A stretch of 64,000 bases of DNA from the NCBI RefSeq assembly GCF_900078755.1, contig NZ_FKIH01000028.1; one strand, 5' to 3'. How positions within the stretch are numbered: position 1 is the first letter of the stretch; each line of letters opens with the position of its first letter. Positions 26,700 to 35,757 of this stretch are shown one piece after another. The notes under the pieces were generated by a model. The model ran no database searches and was not told where the DNA came from. It saw only the letters and a program-made list of their open reading frames with translations. Position numbers and translations under genes: made by a program. This DNA is from Ichthyocystis sparus (lineage in GTDB: Bacteria; Pseudomonadota; Gammaproteobacteria; Burkholderiales; 2013Ark19i).

Positions 26700-28108
26700 A
26701 TGTTAGTCGGTTTGTATTTATTGTATTGCTGTCGTTGCCATGCTACCAAATTTTCAATGTAGCACACGCAAATGGCCCTTCTACCTTATCTTACATGCAT
26801 AAGGGGGATAATAATTCGTACTCTAGCTTACGCAAGGGAGTAGTGGCTCGCAACGTTGGTAGCTTATCTAATAACACAACGGTCCCCCATAAAAAAAGTG
26901 ATGAGTTTGTAGACACTATCAGTAAAAGCGGTGGACCCAATAGCAGCGTAGATATACCAAAGACTAATGCTGATTTGTCATATGTGTCTAGTAATGATGA
27001 ATATTCGTCAAATGGTGATAAACATGTCAAGCCATCTCTTAAGCATATTTCTAGTGGCGGTAGCAGTGTCTCAAAGTTTTTATTGTCTTGGACACAGACT
27101 GTGCCATATGTTTCTGGGCGTGTTCTTACTCTGGTACCTGCTATTACGGATGATGGCACTGTAATTGTTTCTTCCTCCAACGGGCGTGTACGTGCCTTTT
27201 CTATACTTTCTGGGTCCAACAAGTGGGGTATAGATTTGCCTGATTTATCTGCTGGTGTTAGTGCTAGCGGTGACCTGTGTTTTGTAGTATCTAATACGGG
27301 TACTGTGTATGCTATTTCTATTCATAACGGACATATTGTTTGGAGAAATTCACTTGGTGAAACAATTACTTCCTTACCTGTCGTTGATGGTGGTAGATTG
27401 TTTCTTAGGGCAATTAATGGTTCAGTTTTTTCTTTGGATAGAAGCACTGGAGAGACTATCTGGACTTTCTCTGGTACTCAGACACGTGATTTATTAGTGA
27501 GAGATTCTGCCCCATTAACTATCTATGCTTCCTATATATTTGTTCCCTCTCCGCAGGGACAGCTATTTATATTGGATAAGCATACAGGGCACCTCAACAC
27601 TTCTCTGATTTTATTTCCTGCCCAAGGAATTGATGATGTAGAGCGTATGACAGATTTGGTAGGAGACGTTTTTTATCTTGACAATGATACCGTGTGCGTT
27701 GCCTCTTTCCGCCATGCCGTGGGTTGTTACAAGCTTAAGGAGAGAAATTTTTCTTGGGTAAGTAATATTAGCTCGTTGTATGGAGGTGTTTTTAGGGATA
27801 GGAATATTTTTTTCAGCAGTGATGATGGGGTCGTGCATTCTTTTGATTTGGAATCGGGTAACCAGCTGTGGAAATCAGAGTTTTTGGGAGATACTCTTAT
27901 AACCAAGCCGGCTTTATTCAAGGGCTATTTATTAGTTGGTGATCGTTCAGCTCATATGAATATATTAGATTCCACTACGGGATTATTAGTGCGTCGCTTA
28001 CAGTTTTCTCGTAGTACATCATTTGTAAGTGCACCTAGTGTTTGGAGGGACTATATAGTTGCTATATCCCAAGATGGCCATGTTTTTTGTATCCACTATG
28101 TTAGTTGA
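26696..28108 (+). CDS. bamB: Outer-membrane protein assembly factor BamB
   Basis: 470 residues, longer than usual because about 90 Ser/Asn-rich residues separate the signal from the beta-propeller. Repeats of the PQQ type (for example GRVRAFSILSGSNKWGIDL, GTVYAISIHNGHIVWR) build the propeller. BamB is normally a lipoprotein of the BAM complex, but the signal here (LPCYQIF...VAHANG) has proline before the cysteine and looks more like a signal peptidase I site after AHA. Location between yfgM and der supports the identity. Confidence 0.9.
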   Translation: MNVSRFVFIVLLSLPCYQIFNVAHANGPSTLSYMHKGDNNSYSSLRKGVVARNVGSLSNNTTVPHKKSDEFVDTISKSGGPNSSVDIPKTNADLSYVSSNDEYSSNGDKHVKPSLKHISSGGSSVSKFLLSWTQTVPYVSGRVLTLVPAITDDGTVIVSSSNGRVRAFSILSGSNKWGIDLPDLSAGVSASGDLCFVVSNTGTVYAISIHNGHIVWRNSLGETITSLPVVDGGRLFLRAINGSVFSLDRSTGETIWTFSGTQTRDLLVRDSAPLTIYASYIFVPSPQGQLFILDKHTGHLNTSLILFPAQGIDDVERMTDLVGDVFYLDNDTVCVASFRHAVGCYKLKERNFSWVSNISSLYGGVFRDRNIFFSSDDGVVHSFDLESGNQLWKSEFLGDTLITKPALFKGYLLVGDRSAHMNILDSTTGLLVRRLQFSRSTSFVSAPSVWRDYIVAISQDGHVFCIHYVS

Positions 28109-28120
28109 CGGTTTTATTTT

Positions 28121-29485
28121 ATGAGTTATCCAGTGGTGGCTTTGGTAGGATCAACAAATGTTGGTAAGTCTACCTTGTTTAATCGTTTAGTAAGGTCTAG
28201 AGATGCTCTGGTCGGAGATACTCCTGGACTGACTCGCGATCGTCATTATGCTCGTGTGGCGTGGAGAGGGCGTAACTTTATTATTGTTGATACTGCGGGA
28301 ATCCTCTCTAGTGCTTTTTGTAATGTTGATTATCTATCACGAGATCAGTCATGGTTGGCAGTAGATGAGGCTGATGTGGTGCTTTTTATGGTGGATGGTC
28401 GTTGTGGTTTGACTACAGAAGATCATTACGTTGCGGATAAACTTCGTATTAGGGGCAGTAGTGCGTTGTTGGTTGTTAATAAAACAGAGGGTGGTGTGGG
28501 ACATGTTATGTCTTCAGACTTCTTTTCATTGGGGATGGGAGAGTTATTTGCTATTTCAGCCTCACATGGAGAAGGAGTTGCTACCCTTATGGACCATGTT
28601 GTACAAAATTTATTGCCACCAAATATTGATTCTTTATCAGAATCTGATTCCGTTTCTCCTGGTGTAGCTAAAGTTCCCCGTATAGCTGTTATAGGACAGC
28701 CTAATACCGGCAAATCAACATTTATTAATGCTCTGTTGGGTGAAGATCGTGTTGTTGTAGATAAAGAGGCTGGTACAACTAGAGATGCTGTATGTATAGA
28801 TTTTTTTGATAAAAATTATAGATTCCAGTTAATAGATACGGCAGGAGTTCGTAGACGTAGTAAAGTAACCGATAAAGTAGAAACACTTTCTGTTGTTAAA
28901 ACTTTGCAGGCGGTTCATAGTTGTGATGTGGCCGTACTTTTTATAGATGCTGTTAGGGGTGTTGCTACTCAAGATTCTCATTTGTCAGGGTATCTGGCTG
29001 ATGAAGGGCGAGCAGTAGTTCTTGTTGTAAATAAGTGGGAGTTGCTTGATGATTATCAACGTAAAAAATTGAAGGAATCACTTAAACATCATATGTCTTT
29101 TTTTTACTTTGCTCCCGTATGCTACATTTCGGCTTTGAATGCTAAAGGCATTTGGGATGTTATTAAAAAAGCTATGCTTGCTTATGAATCAGCTAATCGT
29201 AGTTTTTCCACATCTCAGTTGACTAGAGCTTTGTTAGATGCAGTCTCTCGACATAATCCTCCTAGAGCAGGATACAGTAGACCTAAGCTAAGGTATGCGC
29301 ATCAAGGAGGGCACAATCCTCCTGTTATAGTTATACATGGCAATTCTACAAAGTTTATCTCTGATGGCTATAAGCGCTATTTATCGAGGTTTTTTAGTAA
29401 ACAGTTTTGTGTTGAAGGAGTACATTTGCGAATCGAGTTTAAGGGGAACAAAAATCCATATGTATCCTCTATAATTAAAGAATAA
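28121..29485 (+). CDS. der: Ribosome-assembly GTPase Der (EngA)
   Basis: 454 residues with two tandem G domains, unique to Der. First domain: GSTNVGKSTLFN, DTPGLTRD, DTAG, NKTE. Second: GQPNTGKSTFIN, GTTRDAV, DTAGVRRRSK, NKWE. A C-terminal KH-like domain follows (PPVIVIHGN). Der acts in 50S subunit maturation. It follows bamB by 12 bp. Confidence 0.97.
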   Translation: MSYPVVALVGSTNVGKSTLFNRLVRSRDALVGDTPGLTRDRHYARVAWRGRNFIIVDTAGILSSAFCNVDYLSRDQSWLAVDEADVVLFMVDGRCGLTTEDHYVADKLRIRGSSALLVVNKTEGGVGHVMSSDFFSLGMGELFAISASHGEGVATLMDHVVQNLLPPNIDSLSESDSVSPGVAKVPRIAVIGQPNTGKSTFINALLGEDRVVVDKEAGTTRDAVCIDFFDKNYRFQLIDTAGVRRRSKVTDKVETLSVVKTLQAVHSCDVAVLFIDAVRGVATQDSHLSGYLADEGRAVVLVVNKWELLDDYQRKKLKESLKHHMSFFYFAPVCYISALNAKGIWDVIKKAMLAYESANRSFSTSQLTRALLDAVSRHNPPRAGYSRPKLRYAHQGGHNPPVIVIHGNSTKFISDGYKRYLSRFFSKQFCVEGVHLRIEFKGNKNPYVSSIIKE

Positions 29486-29595
29486 AAAAATACATATTTT
29501 TTAAAAATGGGTAAAAGTAAGGGACTTTATGGATAGGATCCTGTATATTATGTTTTTTTTCAACGAATGCTATCTTTGTGGTTAACGGAGTGACT

Positions 29596-29856
29596 ATGAG
29601 CAATAATAAAGGCCAGACGCTACAAGACCCTTTCTTGAACGTTTTGAGGCGTGAGCATGTTCCCGTTTCGATCTATTTAGTCAATGGAATTAAACTTCAG
29701 GGGCAGGTTGACTCTTTTGATCAGTATGTTGTTTTGTTGAAGAACACCGTAACTCAGATGGTATATAAACATGCCATTTCGACGGTTGTTCCTTCTCGGG
29801 CAATTTGCTTTGAATCAGAAAAGGTTCAGGATTTGGGTGATTCAGCCCTTTCTTAG
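29596..29856 (+). CDS. hfq: RNA chaperone Hfq
   Basis: 86 residues from ATG 29596, with GGAG 5 bases upstream; an in-frame GTG at 29578 is less likely. The Sm core is clear: QDPFLNVLRREHVPVSIYL then NGIKLQGQVDSFDQYVVLL and the YKHAISTVVP proximal-face motif. Hfq pairs small RNAs with mRNAs. The last 167 bp overlap, tail to tail, the outer-membrane efflux gene on the other strand, so the two transcripts would be complementary there. Confidence 0.95.
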   Translation: MSNNKGQTLQDPFLNVLRREHVPVSIYLVNGIKLQGQVDSFDQYVVLLKNTVTQMVYKHAISTVVPSRAICFESEKVQDLGDSALS

Positions 29857-31294
29857 AGGGGGCTGGATCATTAGGGTTGTTGATGTCTTTGTTTTCTGTT
29901 TTTTGTCTTGTCCAATGTCCTCCCATAGATTTGTATAGGGAGATGATGTTTTCCAGCTGCTCTTCTTTTCTTTCTTGAAGGGACGCTTTCTCTTTGAGTT
30001 CATTTATCTTCTGTTTTGCCAGTGTTAGGTAGTCTATATTGCCTAAATAATGCTCTTTTTCCAGCTTATTGTAACTTTCCTGGGCCATGGAGGATATGCT
30101 TTCTTGTTTCTGTGCTGCCAGCATGGATGCATGTAGCTCTATGTAGGCACGTTCAACGTCTGCTAGGGCCTTAATGATAGTGTCTCGGTATTTTTCTTTA
30201 TGACGCTCTACAGCATCTTTTTTGGCACTAACCTGTCTTCTCAGAGTTTCAGAAAAGAATGGTATTGAAAGGGAAAATCCAAGATTGTAAATCGGACCAG
30301 ATAGACTATTACCGGATATATTAATGCGTTGTTCGTTTATGTCATAGGCAAACATTAGTTGAGGATATAGAGATGCTTGTGCTGCACCTACATCATGCAT
30401 TGCAGACTTGAGTATGTGGTATTGAACAGCAACATCCCATCTTCTATTTAATACATCAATTGGTAAAGGAGCAGTAGGTATAGGAGCCTTTCTAATTATG
30501 CTATCAATATAAAATTCTCCTTCATGGTTAAACTCAAATTTTTCTGGCAATTTACCTAAAAGAATTGCAAGCTTCATCGTATATAATTCTATAGCTTTTC
30601 TAATCTCAGATTTCTTTATCTCCAAATTTTTATATGCGCTTGCAATGGTATTCCTATTTTCTAAATCTAAAAAACCAATTGCCCATAGTTTTTCAGAAAA
30701 AGATAACGCCTTATTTTGCCATTCAATCATTTCAGAAATTATTTTTTCTCTATAGAGTAACGACATAATATGAATGTACGTCTTTGCTACTTCTGTACTT
30801 AAAAGAAGTTTAGAAGCATGTTTGCTACTGTTAAGAGATAAATATTTCTCGTATGCAGAAAGTTCTTGGCTTTTTTTGACACCAAACAGATCCATTTCCC
30901 ACTTTATTCCAAATCCTTGCTGCACTCCAAAATATTCAATATCCTTGGGAAAGAGAATTTTTTGTCTTCCAACTTGAGCAGAAGCTCCAATGTTTGGCCA
31001 GGACTGTGAGGATCTAATACCCATTAGATCCCTACTTTCTTTTATTCTTGATAAAAGCTGGCGATAATCAGGATTACCATCTAGTGCTTTATTTATAAGA
31101 TCAGATAATCTTGGATCGTCCCAAAAAGTCCACCAATCAGATCTGTAAACTAAGGTTGTGCCCTCAGGAATATCTACATTTTCCTGATGTGAAAAATGTG
31201 ATGGTGGTAATACTGGGTAATCAATATACATATCACGCCTTAGGCATCCTGAAGTGATAAGTACAGCAACAATGAAAAAATTTTTCGATTTCAT
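29690..31294 (-). CDS. Outer-membrane factor of RND efflux system (OprM/NodT type), extended C-terminus
   Basis: 534 residues. Lipoprotein signal with cysteine at residue 17 (LITSGC). The TolC-fold body shows the doubled helical repeats, including DIDYL-type and RPDV-like RWDVAVQYHIL. Family members usually end shortly after a GGxW motif, here SMGGHW near residue 461. This protein continues for about 73 more residues, Pro/Lys/Ser/Gln-rich, the last 54 or so encoded antisense to hfq. The start overlaps the pump gene stop by 4 bp, making it last in a three-gene operon. Confidence 0.87.
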   Translation of the reverse strand: MKSKNFFIVAVLITSGCLRRDMYIDYPVLPPSHFSHQENVDIPEGTTLVYRSDWWTFWDDPRLSDLINKALDGNPDYRQLLSRIKESRDLMGIRSSQSWPNIGASAQVGRQKILFPKDIEYFGVQQGFGIKWEMDLFGVKKSQELSAYEKYLSLNSSKHASKLLLSTEVAKTYIHIMSLLYREKIISEMIEWQNKALSFSEKLWAIGFLDLENRNTIASAYKNLEIKKSEIRKAIELYTMKLAILLGKLPEKFEFNHEGEFYIDSIIRKAPIPTAPLPIDVLNRRWDVAVQYHILKSAMHDVGAAQASLYPQLMFAYDINEQRINISGNSLSGPIYNLGFSLSIPFFSETLRRQVSAKKDAVERHKEKYRDTIIKALADVERAYIELHASMLAAQKQESISSMAQESYNKLEKEHYLGNIDYLTLAKQKINELKEKASLQERKEEQLENIISLYKSMGGHWTRQKTENKDINNPNDPAPSKKGLNHPNPEPFLIQSKLPEKEQPSKWHVYIPSELRCSSTKQHTDQKSQPAPEV

Positions 31295-34200
31295 GGCTTA
31301 GGCTTATTTTTTGTAAAATAATCGAATTCGATTTTACCATCAACCGCTGTATGATTGTCAGTTAAATCTAATCTAATTGCATCCTCAGCATTTTCTTTTA
31401 CTTTATTAGGAACATCTAATGCACCTAAATTTCCAAAATCAAATGTAATTCTGTCACTATCATATTTTTTCGTCTTACTACTCTTACTTTTATTAGGATA
31501 AGATTTAGTTTTCTTTCTTGATACATGACCATTATGTTTTGTTTTATTAGCATTATTAATGCCATCAAATTTTATATCATCTGAAAAACTATCCTTTTTT
31601 AATTCAAGTTTACCCTTATTTTTTACTTTTGTATCTTCTTCATCAATATCAGACTTCGATTTAGTACTTACTTTTGTATCTTCTTCAGATAGATCAGTGT
31701 CTGTATCACTATCAAAATCTTCATCAGTATCAGACTTTGATTCAGTGCTTACCTTTGTATCTTCTTCAGATAGATCAGTGTCTGTATCACTATCAAAATC
31801 TTCATCAGTATCAGACTTTGATTCAGTGCTTACCTTTGTATCTTCTTCAGATAGATCAGTGTCTGTATCACTATCAAAATCTTCATCAGTATCAGACTTT
31901 GATTCAGTACTTACTTTTGTATCTTCTTCAGATAGATCAGTGTCTGTATCACTATCAAAATCTTCATCAATATCAGATTTTGATTCAGTACTTACTTTTG
32001 TATCTTCTTCAGATAGATCAGTGTCTGTATCACTATCAAAATCTTCATCAGTATCAGACTTTGATTCAGTACTTACTTTTGTATCTTCTTCAGATAGATC
32101 AGTGTCTGTATCACTATCAAAATCTTCATCAATATCAGATTTTGATTCAGTACTTACTTTTGTATCTTCTTCAGATAGATCAGTGTCTGTATCACTATCA
32201 AAATCTTCATCAATATCAGATTTTGATTCAGTACTTACTTTTGTATCTTCTTCAGATAGATCAGTGTCTGTATCACTATCAAAATCTTCATCAGTATCAG
32301 ACTTTGATTCAGTACTTACTTTTGTATCTTCTTCAGATAGATCAGTGTCTGTATCACTATCAAAATCTTCATCAATATCAGATTTTGATTCAGTACTTAC
32401 TTTTGTATCTTCTTCAGATAGATCAGTGTCTGTATCACTATCAAAATCTTCATCAGTATCAGACTTTGATTCAGTACTTACTTTTGTATCTTCTTCAGAT
32501 AGATCAGTGTCTGTATCACTATCAAAATCTTCATCAATATCAGATTTTGATTCAGAGTTTTCTTGTGTATCTTTTTCATCTATATCTGATAATTGATCAT
32601 CATCAATGAGATTTTTATTATCATTTGTGTCTTCGATACTATAGTGTTTATCGTCAGGGCCAGATGTTGTTCCACCACTTTGCGGATCATCAGGATCATT
32701 AACATTGAACCATGCTGCATATAGTGCTGGTAGAAAAGTTATAGTTAGTACTGTAGCTATAGTTAATCCACCAATTAAGGCTACTGCCATAGGCCCCCAA
32801 AATAAATTGAAACTCAGAGGAACAAAAGCTAATACAGCCGCAGCAGCTGTTAGAACAATTGGCCTAAAGCGCCTTACTGTGGAATCTATAATGGCATTAT
32901 AGATTGGAATTCCATCACCAATATCCTGATCAATCTGGTCAATTAGGATAATGCTGTTACGCATTATCATACCAGCTAGTGCTATTATTCCTAAAAGAGA
33001 AACAAAACCAAATGGCCTGTTTGTTATTATTAAAGATAATGTACTTCCTATTATTCCAAGAGGTGCAGTAACATAAACTAAAACAGATTTTTCAAAATCT
33101 TTTAAATGAATCATTAATAATAAAATTGTTAACAGAATAAATACCGGCAGGTTAACATAGACTGACTTTTGAGAAATTTTTGATTCTTCAAATGATCCTC
33201 CAGCAGTAATGCTATACCCACTAGGAATATTTTCCCTAATTTTATCCATTTCTTCGTTTAATTTTATAGCAATGGAGTTTATATTGTTTATATTTTTGGT
33301 CTGGGCATTTATAGTTACCGTTTCTATACCATTTCTATGGTGAATTGTATTTTGTTCTTTTAGCAATGACCAATGCCCAAGGTCTTTCAAAGGTATCCAA
33401 GTGCCGTTTTCTGATTGGACATAAGAAGATTTGAGGTCATTAAGTGATATTACCTTTTTAGGATCATATTCCCTCAAAATTATAGCTATTCTCTCTTTTC
33501 CTTCGCGAAGTTCACTTATGGGTAGACCATTGGTAATATATTTAATAGTTGATTGTAGTACTTTCATGCTTACTCCAAGAGCACGTAACCGCTCTTGGTC
33601 TGGATTAAATCTAATGGCTATTGTCTGTATTTCAGAGTCGTCAAATACATTATAAGTATTCTTGTCAGATTTTATTATCTCACATACTTGTGATACTATG
33701 TTCCTTATTATTCTATGATCTTGACCTGACACGCGAAACTGTATTGGCCATCCTACAGGAGGTCCTGAGTTTAGTAATGATACTCGGAAGCGTGCACTTT
33801 TAAGGTTTTTTGATAAATCATGCTCAATTTGATTTGCCAAAAATTCTCTAGAAGGTATATCTTTGGCTAGTACTATAATTTCAACAAGTTCGTTAGCTGG
33901 TCTCTGTTGGTCGAGAGGCATGTAGAATCTTGGTGCCCCCTGACCGACATAAGTAGTAACGTTTATAATTTTATCTTTGATTTTTTGTGTCCGTAGCAGG
34001 TAACTTTCAGTTTCTTTGGCTATCTTTTCCGTTTGTGCTTTACTGCTATTTGGACTTCCCCAAAGGTCAATTACTATTTCTGGACGGTTACTAGCTGGAA
34101 AAAATTGCTGAGGAACAAACTTTATAAGCGCAAAACAGGATAAGAAAAAGATTAATATGGTCGATATTATCACTAAGTAACGATTTTTAAGACACCAAAC

Positions 34201-35757
34201 AACACATGTTTTTACCTTATTTTGATTGTTAGATATTGTGTTGTGTTTTGTTTTAATTTTATCTATTGATCCCCTCAGTAGCTCATATCCAATATACGGG
34301 GTAAAGTAAATTGATACTACCCACGATATAAGCATTGAAACTGCTACCACAACAAATAGTGAGAATACATATTCCCCAGCTGAAGAGCGAGCCATACCTA
34401 TGGGTATGAATCCGGCAATTGTGATCAAAGTTCCAGTAAGCATAGGAGCAGCAGTTGTGTCATAGCTGTGTCCTACAGCTTTTACTATTTCCCAACCCTC
34501 CTCTAATTTATGAGTAATCATCTCCGCAGAAATGACGGAATCGTCAACTAATAGTCCTAAGGAAATTATTAAAGCACCAAGGGATATTTTTTGAAAACTT
34601 ATTCCCATATAGTGCATAACTACAAATGTAGCGGCTAAAACTATAGGAATAGAAATAGCAACCACAAATCCAGTTCTAATTCCTAGTGAAAAAAATGTCA
34701 CCATCAAAATTATTATTACTGCTACGGATAACTTGTATAGAAAGGTCTTTATATATGAGCGCACAGAACTTTCTTGATTTGTTACTGTTTCTATATCAAC
34801 TCCAATAGGAAGATTTTTCTTAATTTTTTCAACAGATTCAGATAAATTTCTGCCAACATTTATAATGTTCTCTTCATCATTCATTACTATGCCTATGATT
34901 ACAGCAGGCTTGCCTTGGAAGAAAATCTTACTATCTGCAGGAGTTTTTAGGTGCTTTTTAACCTTTGCTACGTCTTTTATGTGCAATGTACGATTGTTTA
35001 AAGTAAATGGAATGTTTTTTATGTCTGTTATAGAATAAGCAGAAGTATCAGTGTATATTGGCCAATGTACGCTCTTACCGTCCAAAGAACCGCTACCTAC
35101 TACATTGGTGTGATCATTTATGAGTGATGCTATAGAGAATAATGATAGCCCCATGTTGTGCATTTTTTGAGTAGGTATAACTAAGCTTACTTCTTCTGGT
35201 ATTTTACCAATTATTGATACTTTTTTTACTCCAGCTACTTCAGATAGAGATAGCTTTATTTTCTCAGCGATATTGTTAATCTGTGCTAGATTGTATTTGT
35301 CTCCGCTTACTGCATAAAGTGTTATAAATGTGTCACCATAATCATCATTTATAAATGGCCCCAAAGCTCCTTTAGGCAGCAAATATCTCCTGTCCATAAA
35401 GATTTTTCGCATGTTGTACCAAGTACTTGATATTTCTTCGTGTGTAGTGTCACCTTTGACATAGAATGTAAATGAAGCCCTCCCGTTTCTTGATGCGCTG
35501 TGTATGTAACGCATGTTGGGCAAATCTTTAAGGTAAGACTCCAATGGAGAAACAACCTGCTTCTCCACCTCCTTTGGTGATGCTCCAGGCCAAATAATTT
35601 CTGCAATGGCAACCCTGAAGGTGAAATCTGGGTCCTCTTTTTGTCCCAGTTGTAAGCCACAATAAATGCCAGCTACAATAATGGCAATAAGCAAGAATCT
35701 CGTTAAAGATCTTGTTTCAACTGCCCATATAGAAAAATTAAAATCTTTGCAAATCAT
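31291..35757 (-). CDS. RND multidrug efflux permease with acidic repeat tail
   Basis: 1488 residues. The first ~1020 form a complete RND pump: N-terminal helix, the two large periplasmic loops, and GLLVDDSVISAEMI in transmembrane helix 4 with the proton-relay Asp pair. Family members usually stop just after FLPALYAAWF. Here about 470 residues follow, facing the cytoplasm by topology: eleven 27-residue repeats rich in Asp, Glu, Ser and Thr (about 1066-1363), then a Lys/Ser-rich stretch. It overlaps the adaptor and outer-membrane genes by 4 bp each. Pump substrate unknown. Confidence 0.9.
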   Translation of the reverse strand: MICKDFNFSIWAVETRSLTRFLLIAIIVAGIYCGLQLGQKEDPDFTFRVAIAEIIWPGASPKEVEKQVVSPLESYLKDLPNMRYIHSASRNGRASFTFYVKGDTTHEEISSTWYNMRKIFMDRRYLLPKGALGPFINDDYGDTFITLYAVSGDKYNLAQINNIAEKIKLSLSEVAGVKKVSIIGKIPEEVSLVIPTQKMHNMGLSLFSIASLINDHTNVVGSGSLDGKSVHWPIYTDTSAYSITDIKNIPFTLNNRTLHIKDVAKVKKHLKTPADSKIFFQGKPAVIIGIVMNDEENIINVGRNLSESVEKIKKNLPIGVDIETVTNQESSVRSYIKTFLYKLSVAVIIILMVTFFSLGIRTGFVVAISIPIVLAATFVVMHYMGISFQKISLGALIISLGLLVDDSVISAEMITHKLEEGWEIVKAVGHSYDTTAAPMLTGTLITIAGFIPIGMARSSAGEYVFSLFVVVAVSMLISWVVSIYFTPYIGYELLRGSIDKIKTKHNTISNNQNKVKTCVVWCLKNRYLVIISTILIFFLSCFALIKFVPQQFFPASNRPEIVIDLWGSPNSSKAQTEKIAKETESYLLRTQKIKDKIINVTTYVGQGAPRFYMPLDQQRPANELVEIIVLAKDIPSREFLANQIEHDLSKNLKSARFRVSLLNSGPPVGWPIQFRVSGQDHRIIRNIVSQVCEIIKSDKNTYNVFDDSEIQTIAIRFNPDQERLRALGVSMKVLQSTIKYITNGLPISELREGKERIAIILREYDPKKVISLNDLKSSYVQSENGTWIPLKDLGHWSLLKEQNTIHHRNGIETVTINAQTKNINNINSIAIKLNEEMDKIRENIPSGYSITAGGSFEESKISQKSVYVNLPVFILLTILLLMIHLKDFEKSVLVYVTAPLGIIGSTLSLIITNRPFGFVSLLGIIALAGMIMRNSIILIDQIDQDIGDGIPIYNAIIDSTVRRFRPIVLTAAAAVLAFVPLSFNLFWGPMAVALIGGLTIATVLTITFLPALYAAWFNVNDPDDPQSGGTTSGPDDKHYSIEDTNDNKNLIDDDQLSDIDEKDTQENSESKSDIDEDFDSDTDTDLSEEDTKVSTESKSDTDEDFDSDTDTDLSEEDTKVSTESKSDIDEDFDSDTDTDLSEEDTKVSTESKSDTDEDFDSDTDTDLSEEDTKVSTESKSDIDEDFDSDTDTDLSEEDTKVSTESKSDIDEDFDSDTDTDLSEEDTKVSTESKSDTDEDFDSDTDTDLSEEDTKVSTESKSDIDEDFDSDTDTDLSEEDTKVSTESKSDTDEDFDSDTDTDLSEEDTKVSTESKSDTDEDFDSDTDTDLSEEDTKVSTESKSDTDEDFDSDTDTDLSEEDTKVSTKSKSDIDEEDTKVKNKGKLELKKDSFSDDIKFDGINNANKTKHNGHVSRKKTKSYPNKSKSSKTKKYDSDRITFDFGNLGALDVPNKVKENAEDAIRLDLTDNHTAVDGKIEFDYFTKNKPKP
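31668..32558 (-). repeat. Eleven 81-bp tandem repeats in the RND pump gene
   Basis: Near-perfect 81-bp units encode DSDTDTDLSEEDTKVSTESKSD(I/T)DEDF. Copies differ mainly at one Ile/Thr codon; in coding order the pattern is I T I T I I T I T T T. The copies nearest the 3' end of the gene (lowest coordinates) also share GTGCTTACC where the others have GTACTTACT, showing several rounds of duplication. Period is a multiple of three, so the frame survives copy-number change. Boundaries are approximate. Confidence 0.95.

Noticed and set aside
31668..32558. Possible CRISPR-like array because of regular repeats
   Set aside because: Units are contiguous 81-bp tandem copies with no variable spacers, and they lie inside a coding frame.
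31559..32609. Two long plus-strand open frames (345 and 311 residues) across the 81-bp repeats
   Set aside because: The repeat period is a multiple of three, so any frame without a stop in one unit stays open through all eleven. Translations are simple periodic Ser/Val or Tyr/Leu/Gln strings with no gene signals; the minus-strand RND gene explains the DNA.
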